A DNA stretch of 34,857 nucleotides from Bacillus sp. V5-8f (GCF_002863565.1 NZ_PGUW01000020.1:1-34857), one strand, 5' to 3'; counted from the stretch's first letter, positions 1 to 8,700 are shown. Numbers and translations: made by a program. The notes: generated by a model from the letters alone, not told the origin.

Positions 1-29
1 GACCAGCCGTGCAGGCTGGTCTTCTTTTG
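1..29 (+). terminator. Intrinsic terminator at the left edge
   Basis: An 8-bp perfect stem (GACCAGCC / GGCTGGTC) with a 5-nt loop is followed by TTCTTTTG. The transcript it ends lies outside the window. In B. subtilis an rRNA operon precedes csfB, so this may be the terminator of a 5S rRNA; that is inference from gene order. Confidence 0.75.
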
Positions 30-122
30 TTATGAAGTAAAATTGTCATTGCTGGGTTAACCATATTCGGCACAAAATTGAAATTATTAAATAAATTAGT
101 TAAGCAAACTTATAAATTCGGG

Positions 123-280
123 AAGCATGAAGGACATGAAGGAACGAGCGCAAAGAGCGCTGTGTCCTGTTTCAACGCCTGCATTACCTACATCTTCACA
201 TCTCTGCCGTTTTGTTTTATGTGATGTAATGCGCCGAAGCCTTCCTTGTCCTGTAGGCCTTAAAAACTTCATGTCAGACA
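123..280. other. Large foldable non-coding element of unknown class
   Basis: Nested complementary arms suggest a branched RNA or a palindromic repeat. AGGAC plus AAGGAA (131-144, ATG bulged) pairs with TTCCTTGTCCT (242-252). AGCGC/GCGCT (147-161) forms a hairpin with a 5-nt loop. GCATTAC (181-187) pairs with GTAATGC (226-232), with CACAT (197-201) and ATGTG (219-223) stacked inside. An alternative perfect 9-bp pairing joins GACATGAAG (133-141) to CTTCATGTC (267-275) and excludes the first stem. Open frames on both strands cross the element but have no ribosome binding site, so I treat it as non-coding. Strand and function are unknown; no known RNA family was recognised. Confidence 0.4.
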
Positions 281-403
281 TACACCGAATAATAGAAATT
301 AACATACATTGTTATAGGCAGTTAGCCCATTCTCTTGGAACTATTCGAAAAATTGTATACAACAGGTATTTTTTGGAGAGAATGAGGTATGGAGGTGGAG
401 ATC

Positions 404-607
404 TTGAATTCAACAGCAGCCAAAAAAATCATTGGGGAACCATGTGTCATCTGTGAAGAGGTAAAGCTCGTGGGGATACATCTTTATACAGCATTTATTT
501 GTGAAGATTGTGAGAAAGACATCATTCATACTGACACAAACAATCCAAAATATAAGTTCTATTTAAAACAACTAAAAAAATTGAATAACCCTGAAATTTA
601 TTCATGA
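404..607 (+). CDS. gin: Anti-sigma-G factor Gin (CsfB)
   Basis: A 67-residue zinc-binding protein that inhibits sigma-G, and in the mother cell sigma-E, keeping late forespore transcription off until the proper stage. Two CxxC pairs are visible (C14/C17 and C33/C36), with the family stretch GIHLYTAFICEDCE between and around them; family members bind Zn and dimerise. I chose TTG at 404 because GGAGGTGG (391-398) sits at ideal spacing before it. The ATG at 389 overlaps that site and has none of its own. It stands alone, followed by a strong terminator. In B. subtilis csfB is transcribed in the forespore; I found no convincing sigma-F or sigma-G promoter here. Confidence 0.88.
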   Translation: MNSTAAKKIIGEPCVICEEVKLVGIHLYTAFICEDCEKDIIHTDTNNPKYKFYLKQLKKLNNPEIYS

Positions 608-614
608 ATATAAT

Positions 615-683
615 AAAAAAGGAACCAATGCTTTCTTGGGTGACAACCTTCAAGGCTGTAACCAAGGCATGGTTCCTTTTTAA
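615..683 (+). terminator. Long hairpin terminator after gin
   Basis: GGAACCAATGC (621-631) pairs with GCATGGTTCC (667-676) with one bulge. The interior also folds (CTTGG/CCAAG, ACA/TGT, CCT/AGG), giving a stem about 60 nt long. A-rich and T-rich flanks (615-620, 677-681) mean it could work on either strand. Confidence 0.75.
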
Positions 684-755
684 ATTCTTATGCAACAATT
701 ATAATAAAAGTCTATAAACGATATAACAGCACTAAAGAATAAAGGAACGATTATA

Positions 756-2195
756 ATGAACCAATCACAAACTCCCATATTAGATTCTCTATTAAAATAT
801 AATGCGAATAAACCTATATCCTTTCATGTACCAGGACATAAAGGCGGCCGAGTTTTTATCGGACAGGGAAGAAAAGAATTTTCACCTCTTCTTTCGTTGG
901 ATGTAACAGAACTGGCTGGCCTTGATGATCTACACGCACCCGCAGGACCTATCCTTGATGCACAGAAGTTGCTTGCAGATCTATATAAGTCGCGAAAAAG
1001 CTACTTTCTTATAAATGGAACGACTGTCGGCAACATTGCCATGATATTGGCGGTTTGTCAGGAAGGGGATACTGTTCTGGTTCAGAGGAATTGCCACAAA
1101 TCGGTTTTGCATGGGTTAATGCTTGCGAATGTTAAGCCGATATTCCTCACTCCAAACTTTGAGAAGGAATGGGGAGTGGCAGGAGGTGTAGACAGTTCAA
1201 CGGTTGAAGAAGCTTTATCCATTTATCCAGAAGCACGTGCAGTCATCCTGACCTATCCTAATTATTATGGAATTGGGAACAGTATATCTTCCATCATCAA
1301 CCTCGCCCATGAAAAAGGGATTCCTGTGCTCGTTGATGAGGCACATGGGGCACATTTTACGATAGGAAGCCCTTTTTTGGTTTCTTCTTTAGATCAAGGT
1401 GCTGATATTGTTGTGCATTCGGCGCATAAGACTCTGCCGGCTATGACGATGGGTTCCTATTTACACGTAAACAGTGCTTTGGTGGATTCTGAAAAAATTC
1501 ACTTTTTTTTACAAATGCTTCAGTCAAGCAGTCCATCCTACCCGATAATGGCATCCCTGGATCTAGCCCGGTCCTATTTAGCATCCTTTTCAGATGATGA
1601 TAAGGTTTCACTTATGGAAAAGATTACAGAGTTTCGTCAACACATCAGCCGTGTGCCGGGCCTAAAAGTCTTACAATCAGACCATTTGGATCCGCTAAAG
1701 GTAACATTCAGGGCACATGATGCGGTAACCGGCTTCGACTTACAACACTTATTAGAGAAGGAAGGAATCTATACCGAACTTGCGGACACAAGGAATGTAT
1801 TGCTTGTTATGCCGTTGTTAAAGGCCGGAATGGATTACCCGTTTTCTGAAACAATAAAAAAAATAAAAAAAGCAACAGGGGATATACTTGGGCTAACAGA
1901 AACAAAGAATGAAGAAGAAAATTCCATTTTAAAGCCAAATCACTCATTCACAGCCCTTGCTCTAAGTTATTCAGAAATGAAAGGGTTAAGAAAAATAGCA
2001 GTGTCACTAAAAGAGAGCTCCGGTTTTATCGCCGCTGAAATGGTGACTCCATACCCGCCTGGAGTACCGTTATTAATGGCTGGGGAGCTAATTACAGATA
2101 ACAAGGTAAAGCAGCTGGAAGAGTTATGTGCAAAGGGATCACGATTTCATGGGGGCAGCTATCTTAACTCTAGACAAGTTCTCGTGTTTGAGTAA
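756..2195 (+). CDS. yaaO: PLP-dependent Orn/Lys/Arg decarboxylase family protein (YaaO)
   Basis: A 479-residue fold-type I pyridoxal-phosphate enzyme of the Orn/Lys/Arg decarboxylase major domain. The N-terminal signature FHVPGHKGG lies near residues 23-31. DEAHGAH (194-200) is the cofactor-ring strand, and HSAHKTLPAMTMGS (221-234) carries the Schiff-base lysine K225. The C-terminal domain ends in the family pattern PPGVPLL. The length is that of the shorter YaaO/SpeA-like class, without the N-terminal wing domain of E. coli inducible decarboxylases. Substrate is not determinable; B. subtilis YaaO is not firmly assigned, and its paralogue SpeA acts on arginine. GGAACG precedes the ATG. tmk follows after 66 nt. 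Confidence 0.88.
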   Translation: MNQSQTPILDSLLKYNANKPISFHVPGHKGGRVFIGQGRKEFSPLLSLDVTELAGLDDLHAPAGPILDAQKLLADLYKSRKSYFLINGTTVGNIAMILAVCQEGDTVLVQRNCHKSVLHGLMLANVKPIFLTPNFEKEWGVAGGVDSSTVEEALSIYPEARAVILTYPNYYGIGNSISSIINLAHEKGIPVLVDEAHGAHFTIGSPFLVSSLDQGADIVVHSAHKTLPAMTMGSYLHVNSALVDSEKIHFFLQMLQSSSPSYPIMASLDLARSYLASFSDDDKVSLMEKITEFRQHISRVPGLKVLQSDHLDPLKVTFRAHDAVTGFDLQHLLEKEGIYTELADTRNVLLVMPLLKAGMDYPFSETIKKIKKATGDILGLTETKNEEENSILKPNHSFTALALSYSEMKGLRKIAVSLKESSGFIAAEMVTPYPPGVPLLMAGELITDNKVKQLEELCAKGSRFHGGSYLNSRQVLVFE

Positions 2196-2261
2196 CCCTT
2201 CTGCTATATCCTTGTATGGTGTATACTTAAACCGCATAGAGTAGAACGTGGAGGTTTTAAC

Positions 2262-2900
2262 ATGAGTCGCGGATTATTCATTACAACGGAAGGTCCTGAC
2301 GGGGCAGGAAAAACGACAATTATGAAAATGCTGGGAGAGTCACTCGAGGGACTTGGGCACAAAGTGTTGTTAACCAGGGAACCGGGGGGGATCCCTATTT
2401 CTGAACAAATTAGGGAAGTTATTTTGAATACAGAAAACACGGAAATGGATGGCAGGACGGAAGCCTTGTTATACGCTGCTGCAAGAAGGCAGCATTTAGT
2501 GGAAAAGGTTATACCCGCCCTTGAAGAAGGAATCACTGTCCTTTGTGACAGATTCATCGACAGTTCTTTAGCTTACCAGGGATACGCAAGGGGCTTGGGG
2601 ATTGATGAGGTTTATGGAATTAACAAATTTGCCATTGATCATGTAATGCCTGACCTTACCTTCTATTTTGATATCGAACCTTTAGAAGGGTTGAAAAGAA
2701 TTAACGCCGGGAAAAACCGAGAAGTGAACCGACTCGATTTAGAAGGCTTGCAGTTTCATGAAAAAGTAAGAGAAGGGTATCTGAAAATTATAGATCAATG
2801 GAAACAAAGATTTTACATCATTGATGCCTCTCAGGAGGTCGAAAAAGTATTCTTGGATGCGAAGGCAAAGCTTCTTGAAAAATTGGACGAAAACAGGTAA
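2262..2900 (+). CDS. tmk: Thymidylate kinase
   Basis: A 212-residue enzyme that phosphorylates dTMP to dTDP with ATP, essential for dTTP supply. The P-loop is GPDGAGKT (11-18). The DR motif lies at D96-R97 in [17 protein letters not shown], and the substrate-binding stretch TREPGG is at 38-43. The length fits bacterial Tmk. The ATG follows GTGGAGG at good spacing. Position between yaaO and darA is as in B. subtilis, where tmk leads toward the holB cluster. Confidence 0.97.
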   Translation: MSRGLFITTEGPDGAGKTTIMKMLGESLEGLGHKVLLTREPGGIPISEQIREVILNTENTEMDGRTEALLYAAARRQHLVEKVIPALEEGITVLCDRFIDSSLAYQGYARGLGIDEVYGINKFAIDHVMPDLTFYFDIEPLEGLKRINAGKNREVNRLDLEGLQFHEKVREGYLKIIDQWKQRFYIIDASQEVEKVFLDAKAKLLEKLDENR

Positions 2901-3050
2901 CATTTGCGAACCTAACGACCCTGATTATTTCACCGTCAGAGAATATTTGCCGGCAATGCCTGTTTCGGCTCTTTCAAGGGTATGAATAATGGTATATTAT
3001 ATAAAAAACGCCACGAACAATTCATAAAGTAAGTGGTTTTCGGAGGGTGA

Positions 3051-3386
<336 letters not shown>

Positions 3387-3409
3387 GCAGAAAGCATGGT
3401 GCTTATAAA

Positions 3410-3850
3410 ATGAAAATTCACCAAGACCATCATGTGAAGATGGATAAAGTAAAACAAGATGCAAGGCTGGTTCAGTCAGAAAACGGCAATTTCAGAAAGC
3501 TTGTCCAAAAACAAGACCAGAAAATGCAGTTTGATGCCTTAACAAAATTATTGGGCGATATCCATGGTGCAGGGGAAAGACTCAGCAAATCTCGCACTTT
3601 TAAGGATTTAGCCAAATATAAAACACTGGTAAAACGATTTGTACGGGAAGCTGTTGATTTTGGAATGGATTTAAAACAGTCACAAAGCTGGAATGCATAC
3701 GGGCAAAGCAGGCCGTTAAAAATCGTGGAAACGATCGATGAAAAGCTAGTAGAACTAACGGAAGAAATTTTGGACAATGAGAAAAGCTCAATAGATATAT
3801 TAGGTAAAATCGGAGAAATAAAAGGGCTTCTAATCAATCTATACACGTAA
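3410..3850 (+). CDS. yaaR: YaaR family protein of unknown function (DUF327)
   Basis: A 146-residue, mostly helical, charged protein matching the YaaR/DUF327 family, conserved between darA and holB in Bacillaceae. The recognisable core is the FKDLAKYKTLVKRFVREA region followed by a C-terminal helix. No function is established. The open frame extends upstream to 3221 through darA, but ATG at 3410 gives the family length and the usual MKI start. The upstream SD is weak (AAGCAGAAAG), so translation may be coupled to darA, which ends 23 nt before. holB follows after 14 nt. Confidence 0.85.
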   Translation: MKIHQDHHVKMDKVKQDARLVQSENGNFRKLVQKQDQKMQFDALTKLLGDIHGAGERLSKSRTFKDLAKYKTLVKRFVREAVDFGMDLKQSQSWNAYGQSRPLKIVETIDEKLVELTEEILDNEKSSIDILGKIGEIKGLLINLYT

Positions 3851-3864
3851 GGCAGTTGAACGTG

Positions 3865-4872
3865 ATGTCGAATACATGGCAGGAAATAATAGAAATACAG
3901 CCAGAAGCGATGTTGATGCTTAAAAATAGCATCAATAAAGGTAGGGTTGCCCACGCGTATCTGCTTGAAGGAGAAAAGGGAACAGGCAAGAAGGCCATAG
4001 GCATTGTGTTTGCGAAAAGCCTTTTATGTCAACAGCCATTGGAAGGATATCTCCCGTGCGAACAATGCAGCAATTGCAGGCGGATCACGAGTGGAAACCA
4101 TCCAGATGTCCATCTGGTAGAGCCAGAAGGACTCTCTATTAAAAAAGAGCAGATTAAAAACCTTCAAGAAGAGTTTACAAAGAAAAGTGTGGAAGCAAGC
4201 CGCAAGATTTATATGATTGTAGCTGCTGATAAAATGTCGGTCCAAGCTGCAAATAGTTTGCTGAAGTTTTTGGAAGAACCACCATCAGATACGGTTGCCA
4301 TCCTGATTACTGAACAAATCCAGCGCATGCTACCCACGATATTATCAAGATGCCAAACCATAAAATTAAAGCCTTTATCCCCTGAGAATGTAAAAAAAAA
4401 GTTAATGGAACATGACATAGACAGCCAAACTGCTTCAATTGCCTCTTTTATTACCCATAATTTGGAAGAAGGATTGAACATAAGTACTGAGGAATGGTTT
4501 GCACAAGCCCAAAAAATAGTGTTAAAATTATATGAAGTGCTACATTCAAATCCTATGAGGGCTCTTGTTTACCTTCAGGAAGAATGGTTTGTGCACTTTA
4601 AGGAAAAAGAGCAGCTGGACAGAGGTCTAGACTTATTATTTCTTATATATAGGGATTTATTATACATTCAGTTGGACAAGCGGAATCTGGTTATTTTTCA
4701 AAATAAACTGGGAGAGTTTGAATCTCATGCTCTTCAGATTTCCCAGAAGCGCCTGGCTGACAAAATGGGCCATATTTTAGAAGCGAAGAGGAAGCTGATG
4801 TCCAATACAAATCCACAGCTGTTGATGGAACAGCTTGTGCTGAATTTGCAGGAGGGATCATCATTTGTATGA
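3865..4872 (+). CDS. holB: DNA polymerase III delta-prime subunit
   Basis: A 335-residue clamp-loader subunit that helps load the DnaN sliding clamp. An N-terminal AAA+ domain contains the P-loop-like GEKGTGKK (36-43), a zinc module (C55, C65, C68, C71), the LLKFLEEPP helix and sensor-type SRCQT (161-165). The Walker B region is degenerate (VAADKM), as is normal for delta-prime, which does not hydrolyse ATP. TTG 3856 and GTG 3862 are in-frame alternatives. ATG 3865 reproduces the family N-terminus (MxxTWxE) and lies about 12 nt after TAAGG. Its end overlaps ricT by 8 nt. Confidence 0.93.
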   Translation: MSNTWQEIIEIQPEAMLMLKNSINKGRVAHAYLLEGEKGTGKKAIGIVFAKSLLCQQPLEGYLPCEQCSNCRRITSGNHPDVHLVEPEGLSIKKEQIKNLQEEFTKKSVEASRKIYMIVAADKMSVQAANSLLKFLEEPPSDTVAILITEQIQRMLPTILSRCQTIKLKPLSPENVKKKLMEHDIDSQTASIASFITHNLEEGLNISTEEWFAQAQKIVLKLYEVLHSNPMRALVYLQEEWFVHFKEKEQLDRGLDLLFLIYRDLLYIQLDKRNLVIFQNKLGEFESHALQISQKRLADKMGHILEAKRKLMSNTNPQLLMEQLVLNLQEGSSFV

Positions 4873-5692
4873 TGTTGTAGGGGTCCGCTTTAAAAAAGCG
4901 GGTAAAATATACTACTTTGATCCGGGTGAGCTTTTGATTCCAAAAGATGAATTTGTGATTGTGGAAACGGCCCGAGGAGTGGAGTTCGGCAAGGTTGTTA
5001 CTGCCCAGAAGCAGGTGGATGAAAAGGATGTTGTACTACCGCTAAAAAAAGTCCTGCGAATTGCAGATGCCAAGGACAGGATGATAGTGGAGGAAAACAA
5101 ATCTGCTGCACAGGAAGCATATAACACTTGCTGTCAAAAGGTTGAAGAGCATCAGCTGGATATGAAGCTTGTCGATGTTGAATACACGTTTGACAGAAAT
5201 AAAGTCGTTTTTTATTTCACGGCTGACGGGCGAGTCGATTTTCGGGACTTGGTCAAGGATCTTGCCGCAATCTTCCGAACCCGGATTGAATTGCGACAGA
5301 TCGGTGTCCGTGATGAAGCGAAAATGCTGGGAGGCATTGGCCCCTGTGGCAGAATGCTTTGCTGCTCAACTTTTCTAGGTGATTTTGAGCCAGTCTCGAT
5401 TAAAATGGCCAAAGACCAGAATCTATCGTTAAATCCAACGAAAATTTCAGGATTATGCGGCCGTTTGATGTGCTGTTTGAAATACGAAAATGATGAGTAT
5501 GAAACTGCAAAGGAATTGCTTCCTGACCTGGGAGAAATAATTGATACCCCTGGAGGAAAAGGCAAGGTAGTAGGGCTTAATATTCTAGAACGCGTACTTC
5601 AGGTTGAATTAATCGAACAAGAAAGAGTATTAGAGTATACTTTAGATGAAATTCTAAAAGAGGGAGCCGTTTCTATTCAAGCCACAGATTAA
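4865..5692 (+). CDS. ricT: RNase Y specificity factor RicT (YaaT, PSP1 domain)
   Basis: A 275-residue member of the Y-complex (RicA-RicF-RicT). In B. subtilis this complex directs RNase Y mRNA maturation and affects sporulation, competence and biofilm formation. The PSP1 C-terminal domain is clear. Six cysteines in two CxxxxCC clusters (C161/C166/C167 and C198/C203/C204) are in the positions linked to its [4Fe-4S] cluster. TTG 4865 is the start: GGAGGG at 4851 is correctly spaced and MYDVVGVRFKKAGKIYYFDP is the conserved N-terminus. The start lies inside holB, suggesting coupled translation. Confidence 0.95.
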   Translation: MYDVVGVRFKKAGKIYYFDPGELLIPKDEFVIVETARGVEFGKVVTAQKQVDEKDVVLPLKKVLRIADAKDRMIVEENKSAAQEAYNTCCQKVEEHQLDMKLVDVEYTFDRNKVVFYFTADGRVDFRDLVKDLAAIFRTRIELRQIGVRDEAKMLGGIGPCGRMLCCSTFLGDFEPVSIKMAKDQNLSLNPTKISGLCGRLMCCLKYENDEYETAKELLPDLGEIIDTPGGKGKVVGLNILERVLQVELIEQERVLEYTLDEILKEGAVSIQATD

Positions 5693-5710
5693 TAAGGTGG
5701 TGGGAGAGCG

Positions 5711-6085
5711 TTGGATAAGAAAGAAATATTTGATTCGGTCACTAACATGGAAACCCAAATCGGTCAGCTTTATACCCAGCTTGGGGAATTAAAGCAGCAT
5801 TTAGCGGAAATCCTGGAAGAGAACCACTCGTTAAAGCTTGAAAATGAGCACTTGCGCCGCAGATTGGACCATGTAGAAAATAAAGGCTCTTCAGAAAAAA
5901 GTTCTTCCAGGAAGTCAAAGATCCGACAGGATGTCAAAGGTGGAAAGGTGCAGGATGTCGGGGAAGGCTATGATAATCTTGCCCGTCTTTATCAGGAAGG
6001 TTTCCATATTTGCAACCTTCATTTTGGCAGTCTAAGAAAAGATGGGGATTGCCTATTCTGTTTATCATTCTTAAATAAGAAATAA
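5711..6085 (+). CDS. yabA: Replication initiation control protein YabA
   Basis: A 124-residue negative regulator of initiation that bridges DnaA and the DnaN clamp. The N-terminal half is a leucine-rich coiled coil (about 5-65). A polar linker follows, then the C-terminal zinc domain (HICNLHFG...CLFC, with one His and three Cys ligands) ending FLNKK. TTG at 5711 is the start, preceded by GGTGGTGGGAG, and gives the conserved MDKKE N-terminus. It ends the darA-yabA run and is followed by a large terminator structure. Confidence 0.95.
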   Translation: MDKKEIFDSVTNMETQIGQLYTQLGELKQHLAEILEENHSLKLENEHLRRRLDHVENKGSSEKSSSRKSKIRQDVKGGKVQDVGEGYDNLARLYQEGFHICNLHFGSLRKDGDCLFCLSFLNKK

Positions 6086-6090
6086 TACCA

Positions 6091-6169
6091 GGGGATGACT
6101 CATAAGGGTTCTGGCACTCTCGCCGCAGAGGGGACAGGCAGCCCTTACTGCCAGAGTCACCCCTTTTTT
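6091..6169 (+). terminator. Multi-stem terminator after yabA
   Basis: The outer stem GGGGATGACTC (6091-6101) pairs with GAGTCACCCC (6154-6163), followed by six Ts (6164-6169). Inside, TCTGGCA (6110-6116) can pair with TGCCAGA (6149-6155), TAAGGG (6103-6108) with CCCTTA (6142-6147), and CTCT/AGAG closes a small hairpin (6117-6130). Some of these pairings exclude one another. Confidence 0.8.
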
Positions 6170-6216
6170 CTTATGATCATATACATCATTGTATTTACGT
6201 AAAAGGAGGATAATGA

Positions 6217-6960
6217 GTGGTTGATTTAAAAGGGGATGAACGACTGGATTATTTACTTGCAGAACGATTGCGCATCATCCAAAGTCCATCTGTTTTTTCA
6301 TTTTCATTAGATGCGGTCTTACTGTCTAAATTTGTGCAAGTTCCTATCCAGAAGGGAAATATTGTCGATTTGTGCGCAGGAAACGGAGTGATTCCATTAT
6401 TATTGAGCACAAGGACAAAAGGGAAGATCACAGGAATCGAAATCCAGGAACGGCTGTTTGATATGGCTAACCGGAGTGTAGAATATAATCGGTTGGACGG
6501 GCAAATTAAAATGATTCACGGGGATATTAAGGAAGCGCCCCGGGATATTGGCTACAGCAAGTTCGATGTTGTTACATGCAATCCTCCATATTTTCCAACT
6601 CCTTCACAAGAAGAAATGAATCGAAATGAGCATTACGCCATTGCCAGACATGAAATTCTGTGTACACTTGAAGACGTGATACGCGTCAGCAGCCAGCTTT
6701 TGCGGCAGGGGGGAAAAGCCGCATTCGTACATAGACCCGGCCGGTTGATGGACATTTTGAGCTTAATGCGAGAGTACCGTTTGGAACCGAAGCGGCTTCA
6801 ATTTGTTTACCCGAAATCAGGAAAGGAAGCGAATACAATCCTTATAGAGGGCATTAAAGATGGAAACCCTGATTTAAAAGTTTTGCCACCGCTTGTCGTG
6901 TATAACGATAACCACGAATATAACCCTGAAATCAGAAGGATTTTATATGGGGAAGAATGA
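6217..6960 (+). CDS. trmN6: tRNA1(Val) A37 N6-methyltransferase-like protein (YabB)
   Basis: A 247-residue class I SAM-dependent methyltransferase. Motif I is [12 protein letters not shown] (51-62), and the catalytic NPPYF of N6-adenine methyltransferases is at 122-126. The conserved [11 protein letters not shown] stretch near the N-terminus is typical of the TrmN6/YabB family. E. coli TrmN6 modifies A37 of tRNA1(Val); the same substrate here is inferred. GTG 6217 follows AAAAGGAGG. The 3' end overlaps yazA by 14 nt, so trmN6, yazA and rsmI look translationally coupled. Confidence 0.88.
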   Translation: MVDLKGDERLDYLLAERLRIIQSPSVFSFSLDAVLLSKFVQVPIQKGNIVDLCAGNGVIPLLLSTRTKGKITGIEIQERLFDMANRSVEYNRLDGQIKMIHGDIKEAPRDIGYSKFDVVTCNPPYFPTPSQEEMNRNEHYAIARHEILCTLEDVIRVSSQLLRQGGKAAFVHRPGRLMDILSLMREYRLEPKRLQFVYPKSGKEANTILIEGIKDGNPDLKVLPPLVVYNDNHEYNPEIRRILYGEE

Positions 6961-7234
6961 ACATTTTTTTTATGTACTGAGTTGCAAGGACGGCAGTCTA
7001 TATGCTGGCTATACTAATAATCTAGAAAAAAGGATCCATTTACATAATGAAGGGAAAGGCGCCAAGTATACGCGGGGACGAGGCCCTGTCGAACTCGTAT
7101 ATTATGAGACATTTTCAACCAAGAACGAGGCCATGCGGGCAGAATATAGATTTAAACAGCTGGACAAAAAAGCAAAGCTGAACTATATCGAAAAAGGGGT
7201 GGATCCAGGACATGTGGCAGCAAAAGAGTTTTGA
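6947..7234 (+). CDS. yazA: GIY-YIG nuclease superfamily protein YazA
   Basis: A 95-residue single-domain member of the UPF0213/YhbQ-type GIY-YIG family. The motif appears as FYVLSC...LYAGYTNN, with the conserved Arg in [18 protein letters not shown] and the downstream Glu region (NEAMRAEY). Members are thought to bind or cleave DNA, but the role in Bacillus is unknown. The frame is open upstream to 6893, but ATG 6947 has AGAAGGA at correct spacing and gives the family length. It overlaps trmN6 by 14 nt and rsmI by 23 nt. Confidence 0.9.
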   Translation: MGKNEHFFYVLSCKDGSLYAGYTNNLEKRIHLHNEGKGAKYTRGRGPVELVYYETFSTKNEAMRAEYRFKQLDKKAKLNYIEKGVDPGHVAAKEF

Positions 7235-8096
7235 GAATGAGGGGAACAAACCGATATTATATTTAGTACCGACGCCTATAGGGAATCTGGAAGACATGAG
7301 TTTTCGTGCGGCAAGAATTCTGAAGGAAGCTGATATTATAGCGGCCGAAGATACGAGGAATACCAGGAAGCTTTGTAATCATTTTGGGATAGATACCCCG
7401 GTGGTTAGTTACCATGAGCATAATAAGGAAACAAGCGGACGGCAGATTATTGAACGTCTTTTATCGGGACAAACGGTCGCACTTGTAAGCGATGCTGGGA
7501 TGCCGACTATTTCTGATCCCGGTTATGAGCTTGTTAAGCAAGCTTTGGCTGAGAAAATAGCGGTAGTCCCGCTGCCAGGCGCTAATGCCGCCCTCACAGC
7601 GCTTATTTCTTCAGGTCTTTCTCCCCAGCCTTTTTATTTCTATGGTTTTCTTGCAAGAGGAACAAAGGAAAAAAAGCATGAGCTGGAATCCCTTAAGAAA
7701 TTAACTTCCACCTGGATTCTCTACGAATCCCCGCACAGGTTAAAAGACACATTAAAGACTTTGCTTGAAATACTGGGGGACAGGCGTATTGTCCTCTGCA
7801 GGGAACTGACCAAAAAGTTTGAAGAATTTATTCGTGGAAACCTGAGTGACATATTGATCTGGGCCTCTGAATCGGAAATTCGAGGAGAATTCTGCATTAT
7901 TATAGAAGGTGCGTCCCAAGCGGAAGAAGAGGAGCAGCAAAACTGGTGGGACGGACTAGGATTGGTGGAACATGTCGACCACTACATACACGGGCAGAAT
8001 TTACATTCAAAGGATGCAATCAAGCAAGTCGCGAAGGACCGTGGCGTGAATAAACGTGACGTATATCAAGCTTACCATGTTGATAACGAAAACTAG
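7212..8096 (+). CDS. rsmI: 16S rRNA C1402 2'-O-ribose methyltransferase
   Basis: A 294-residue enzyme of the tetrapyrrole-methylase fold that 2'-O-methylates C1402 in the decoding centre of 16S rRNA. Diagnostic segments are YLVPTPIGNLEDMSFRA near the N-terminus, AAEDTRNTRKL, ALVSDAGMPTISDPG, PLPGANAALTAL and YESPHRL. The start MWQQKSF is the same as in B. subtilis YabC and lies inside yazA, so translation is probably coupled. A shared bidirectional terminator separates it from convergent abrB. Confidence 0.95.
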   Translation: MWQQKSFENEGNKPILYLVPTPIGNLEDMSFRAARILKEADIIAAEDTRNTRKLCNHFGIDTPVVSYHEHNKETSGRQIIERLLSGQTVALVSDAGMPTISDPGYELVKQALAEKIAVVPLPGANAALTALISSGLSPQPFYFYGFLARGTKEKKHELESLKKLTSTWILYESPHRLKDTLKTLLEILGDRRIVLCRELTKKFEEFIRGNLSDILIWASESEIRGEFCIIIEGASQAEEEEQQNWWDGLGLVEHVDHYIHGQNLHSKDAIKQVAKDRGVNKRDVYQAYHVDNEN

Positions 8097-8109
8097 TGAC
8101 CTGCAACGA

Positions 8110-8138
8110 AAAAGGCTTCCGTTTGGCGGAAGCCTTTT
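8110..8138. terminator. Bidirectional terminator between rsmI and abrB
   Basis: A perfect 12-bp stem AAAAGGCTTCCG / CGGAAGCCTTTT with a 5-nt loop has T-rich ends on both strands. It serves the converging rsmI and abrB transcripts. Confidence 0.9.
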
Positions 8139-8150
8139 GTTATGTAATGC

Positions 8151-8435
8151 TTATTTTACTGCAAGAAAACTATCTTGGATTTCTTTAAGAAGCTGTTCCG
8201 CGCCTTCACGGCTTAGGACCAGTTTACCACCGGCAAGAGCCACGTTATCATCAGATACTTCCCCTGTAACTTGGCAAGTCATGTTTGGTTTATATTTCTT
8301 CAAGATGATACGCTCATCATCGACATAAATTTCTAATGCATCCTTTTCGGCAATACCTAATGTGCGGCGCAATTCAATCGGAATAACTACACGTCCTAAT
8401 TCATCGACTTTACGGACAATACCAGTTGATTTCAT
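8151..8435 (-). CDS. abrB: Transition-state regulator AbrB
   Basis: A 94-residue homotetrameric DNA-binding repressor of post-exponential genes. The N-terminal swapped-hairpin SpoVT-AbrB domain (KSTGIVRKVDELGRVVIP through YKPN, residues 2-51) is nearly canonical, with conserved C54 and the C-terminal multimerisation domain. ATG 8435 follows AGGAGA at 8-nt spacing. It is the only protein gene on the minus strand here, as in B. subtilis. Its promoter and two Spo0A boxes lie just upstream, so repression by phosphorylated Spo0A is strongly supported. Likely targets in this window include spoVG. Confidence 0.98.
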   Translation of the reverse strand: MKSTGIVRKVDELGRVVIPIELRRTLGIAEKDALEIYVDDERIILKKYKPNMTCQVTGEVSDDNVALAGGKLVLSREGAEQLLKEIQDSFLAVK

Positions 8436-8482
8436 TTATGTTTCTCCTCTCAGATCAAATCAGTACCTATTATTTTATTTTT

Positions 8483-8499
8483 TTCGTCATTATTCGACA
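8483..8499 (-). promoter_or_regulatory. Two Spo0A boxes in the abrB transcribed leader
   Basis: On the minus strand TGTCGAA (8493-8499) and TGACGAA (8483-8489) match the 0A box TGNCGAA and lie exactly 10 bp apart. They fall about 10-30 nt downstream of the predicted abrB start, the same arrangement as in B. subtilis, where Spo0A~P represses abrB. Confidence 0.92.
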
Positions 8500-8516
8500 A
8501 ATTTCTCTATAGCTAA

Positions 8517-8545
8517 ATAATACCAGCCATTCCCAAATCCGTCAA
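8517..8545 (-). promoter_or_regulatory. Sigma-A promoter of abrB
   Basis: On the minus strand TTGACG (8545-8540) and TATTAT (8522-8517) are separated by 17 nt, placing the start near 8510, directly before the Spo0A boxes. Confidence 0.85.
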
Positions 8546-8605
8546 CCATTTTATTTCCTAATTTTTTCAAGGAACCGTTTGAAAGTGTAATACCTTATAA
8601 AATAA

Positions 8606-8634
8606 AGGATAAAAGTAATGTCTCTGTTTATCCT
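8606..8634. repeat. 8-bp inverted repeat upstream of abrB
   Basis: AGGATAAA (8606-8613) and TTTATCCT (8627-8634) form a perfect inverted repeat with a 13-nt centre, with no T-run. It could be an operator or chance in AT-rich DNA. Confidence 0.3.
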
Positions 8635-8700
8635 CAACTGTAAAGTTAAGGTAATCTTTTCGAGCGTGGAAGTACAATATGATAGGATATTACTACTTTA

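Noticed and set aside
96..456. Overlapping open frames on both strands (69 and 109 residues) before gin
   Set aside because: They cover the inverted-repeat element, lack ribosome binding sites, and the plus-strand frame runs into gin in another frame. Low-complexity Cys/Pro/Arg content looks like translated structured non-coding DNA.
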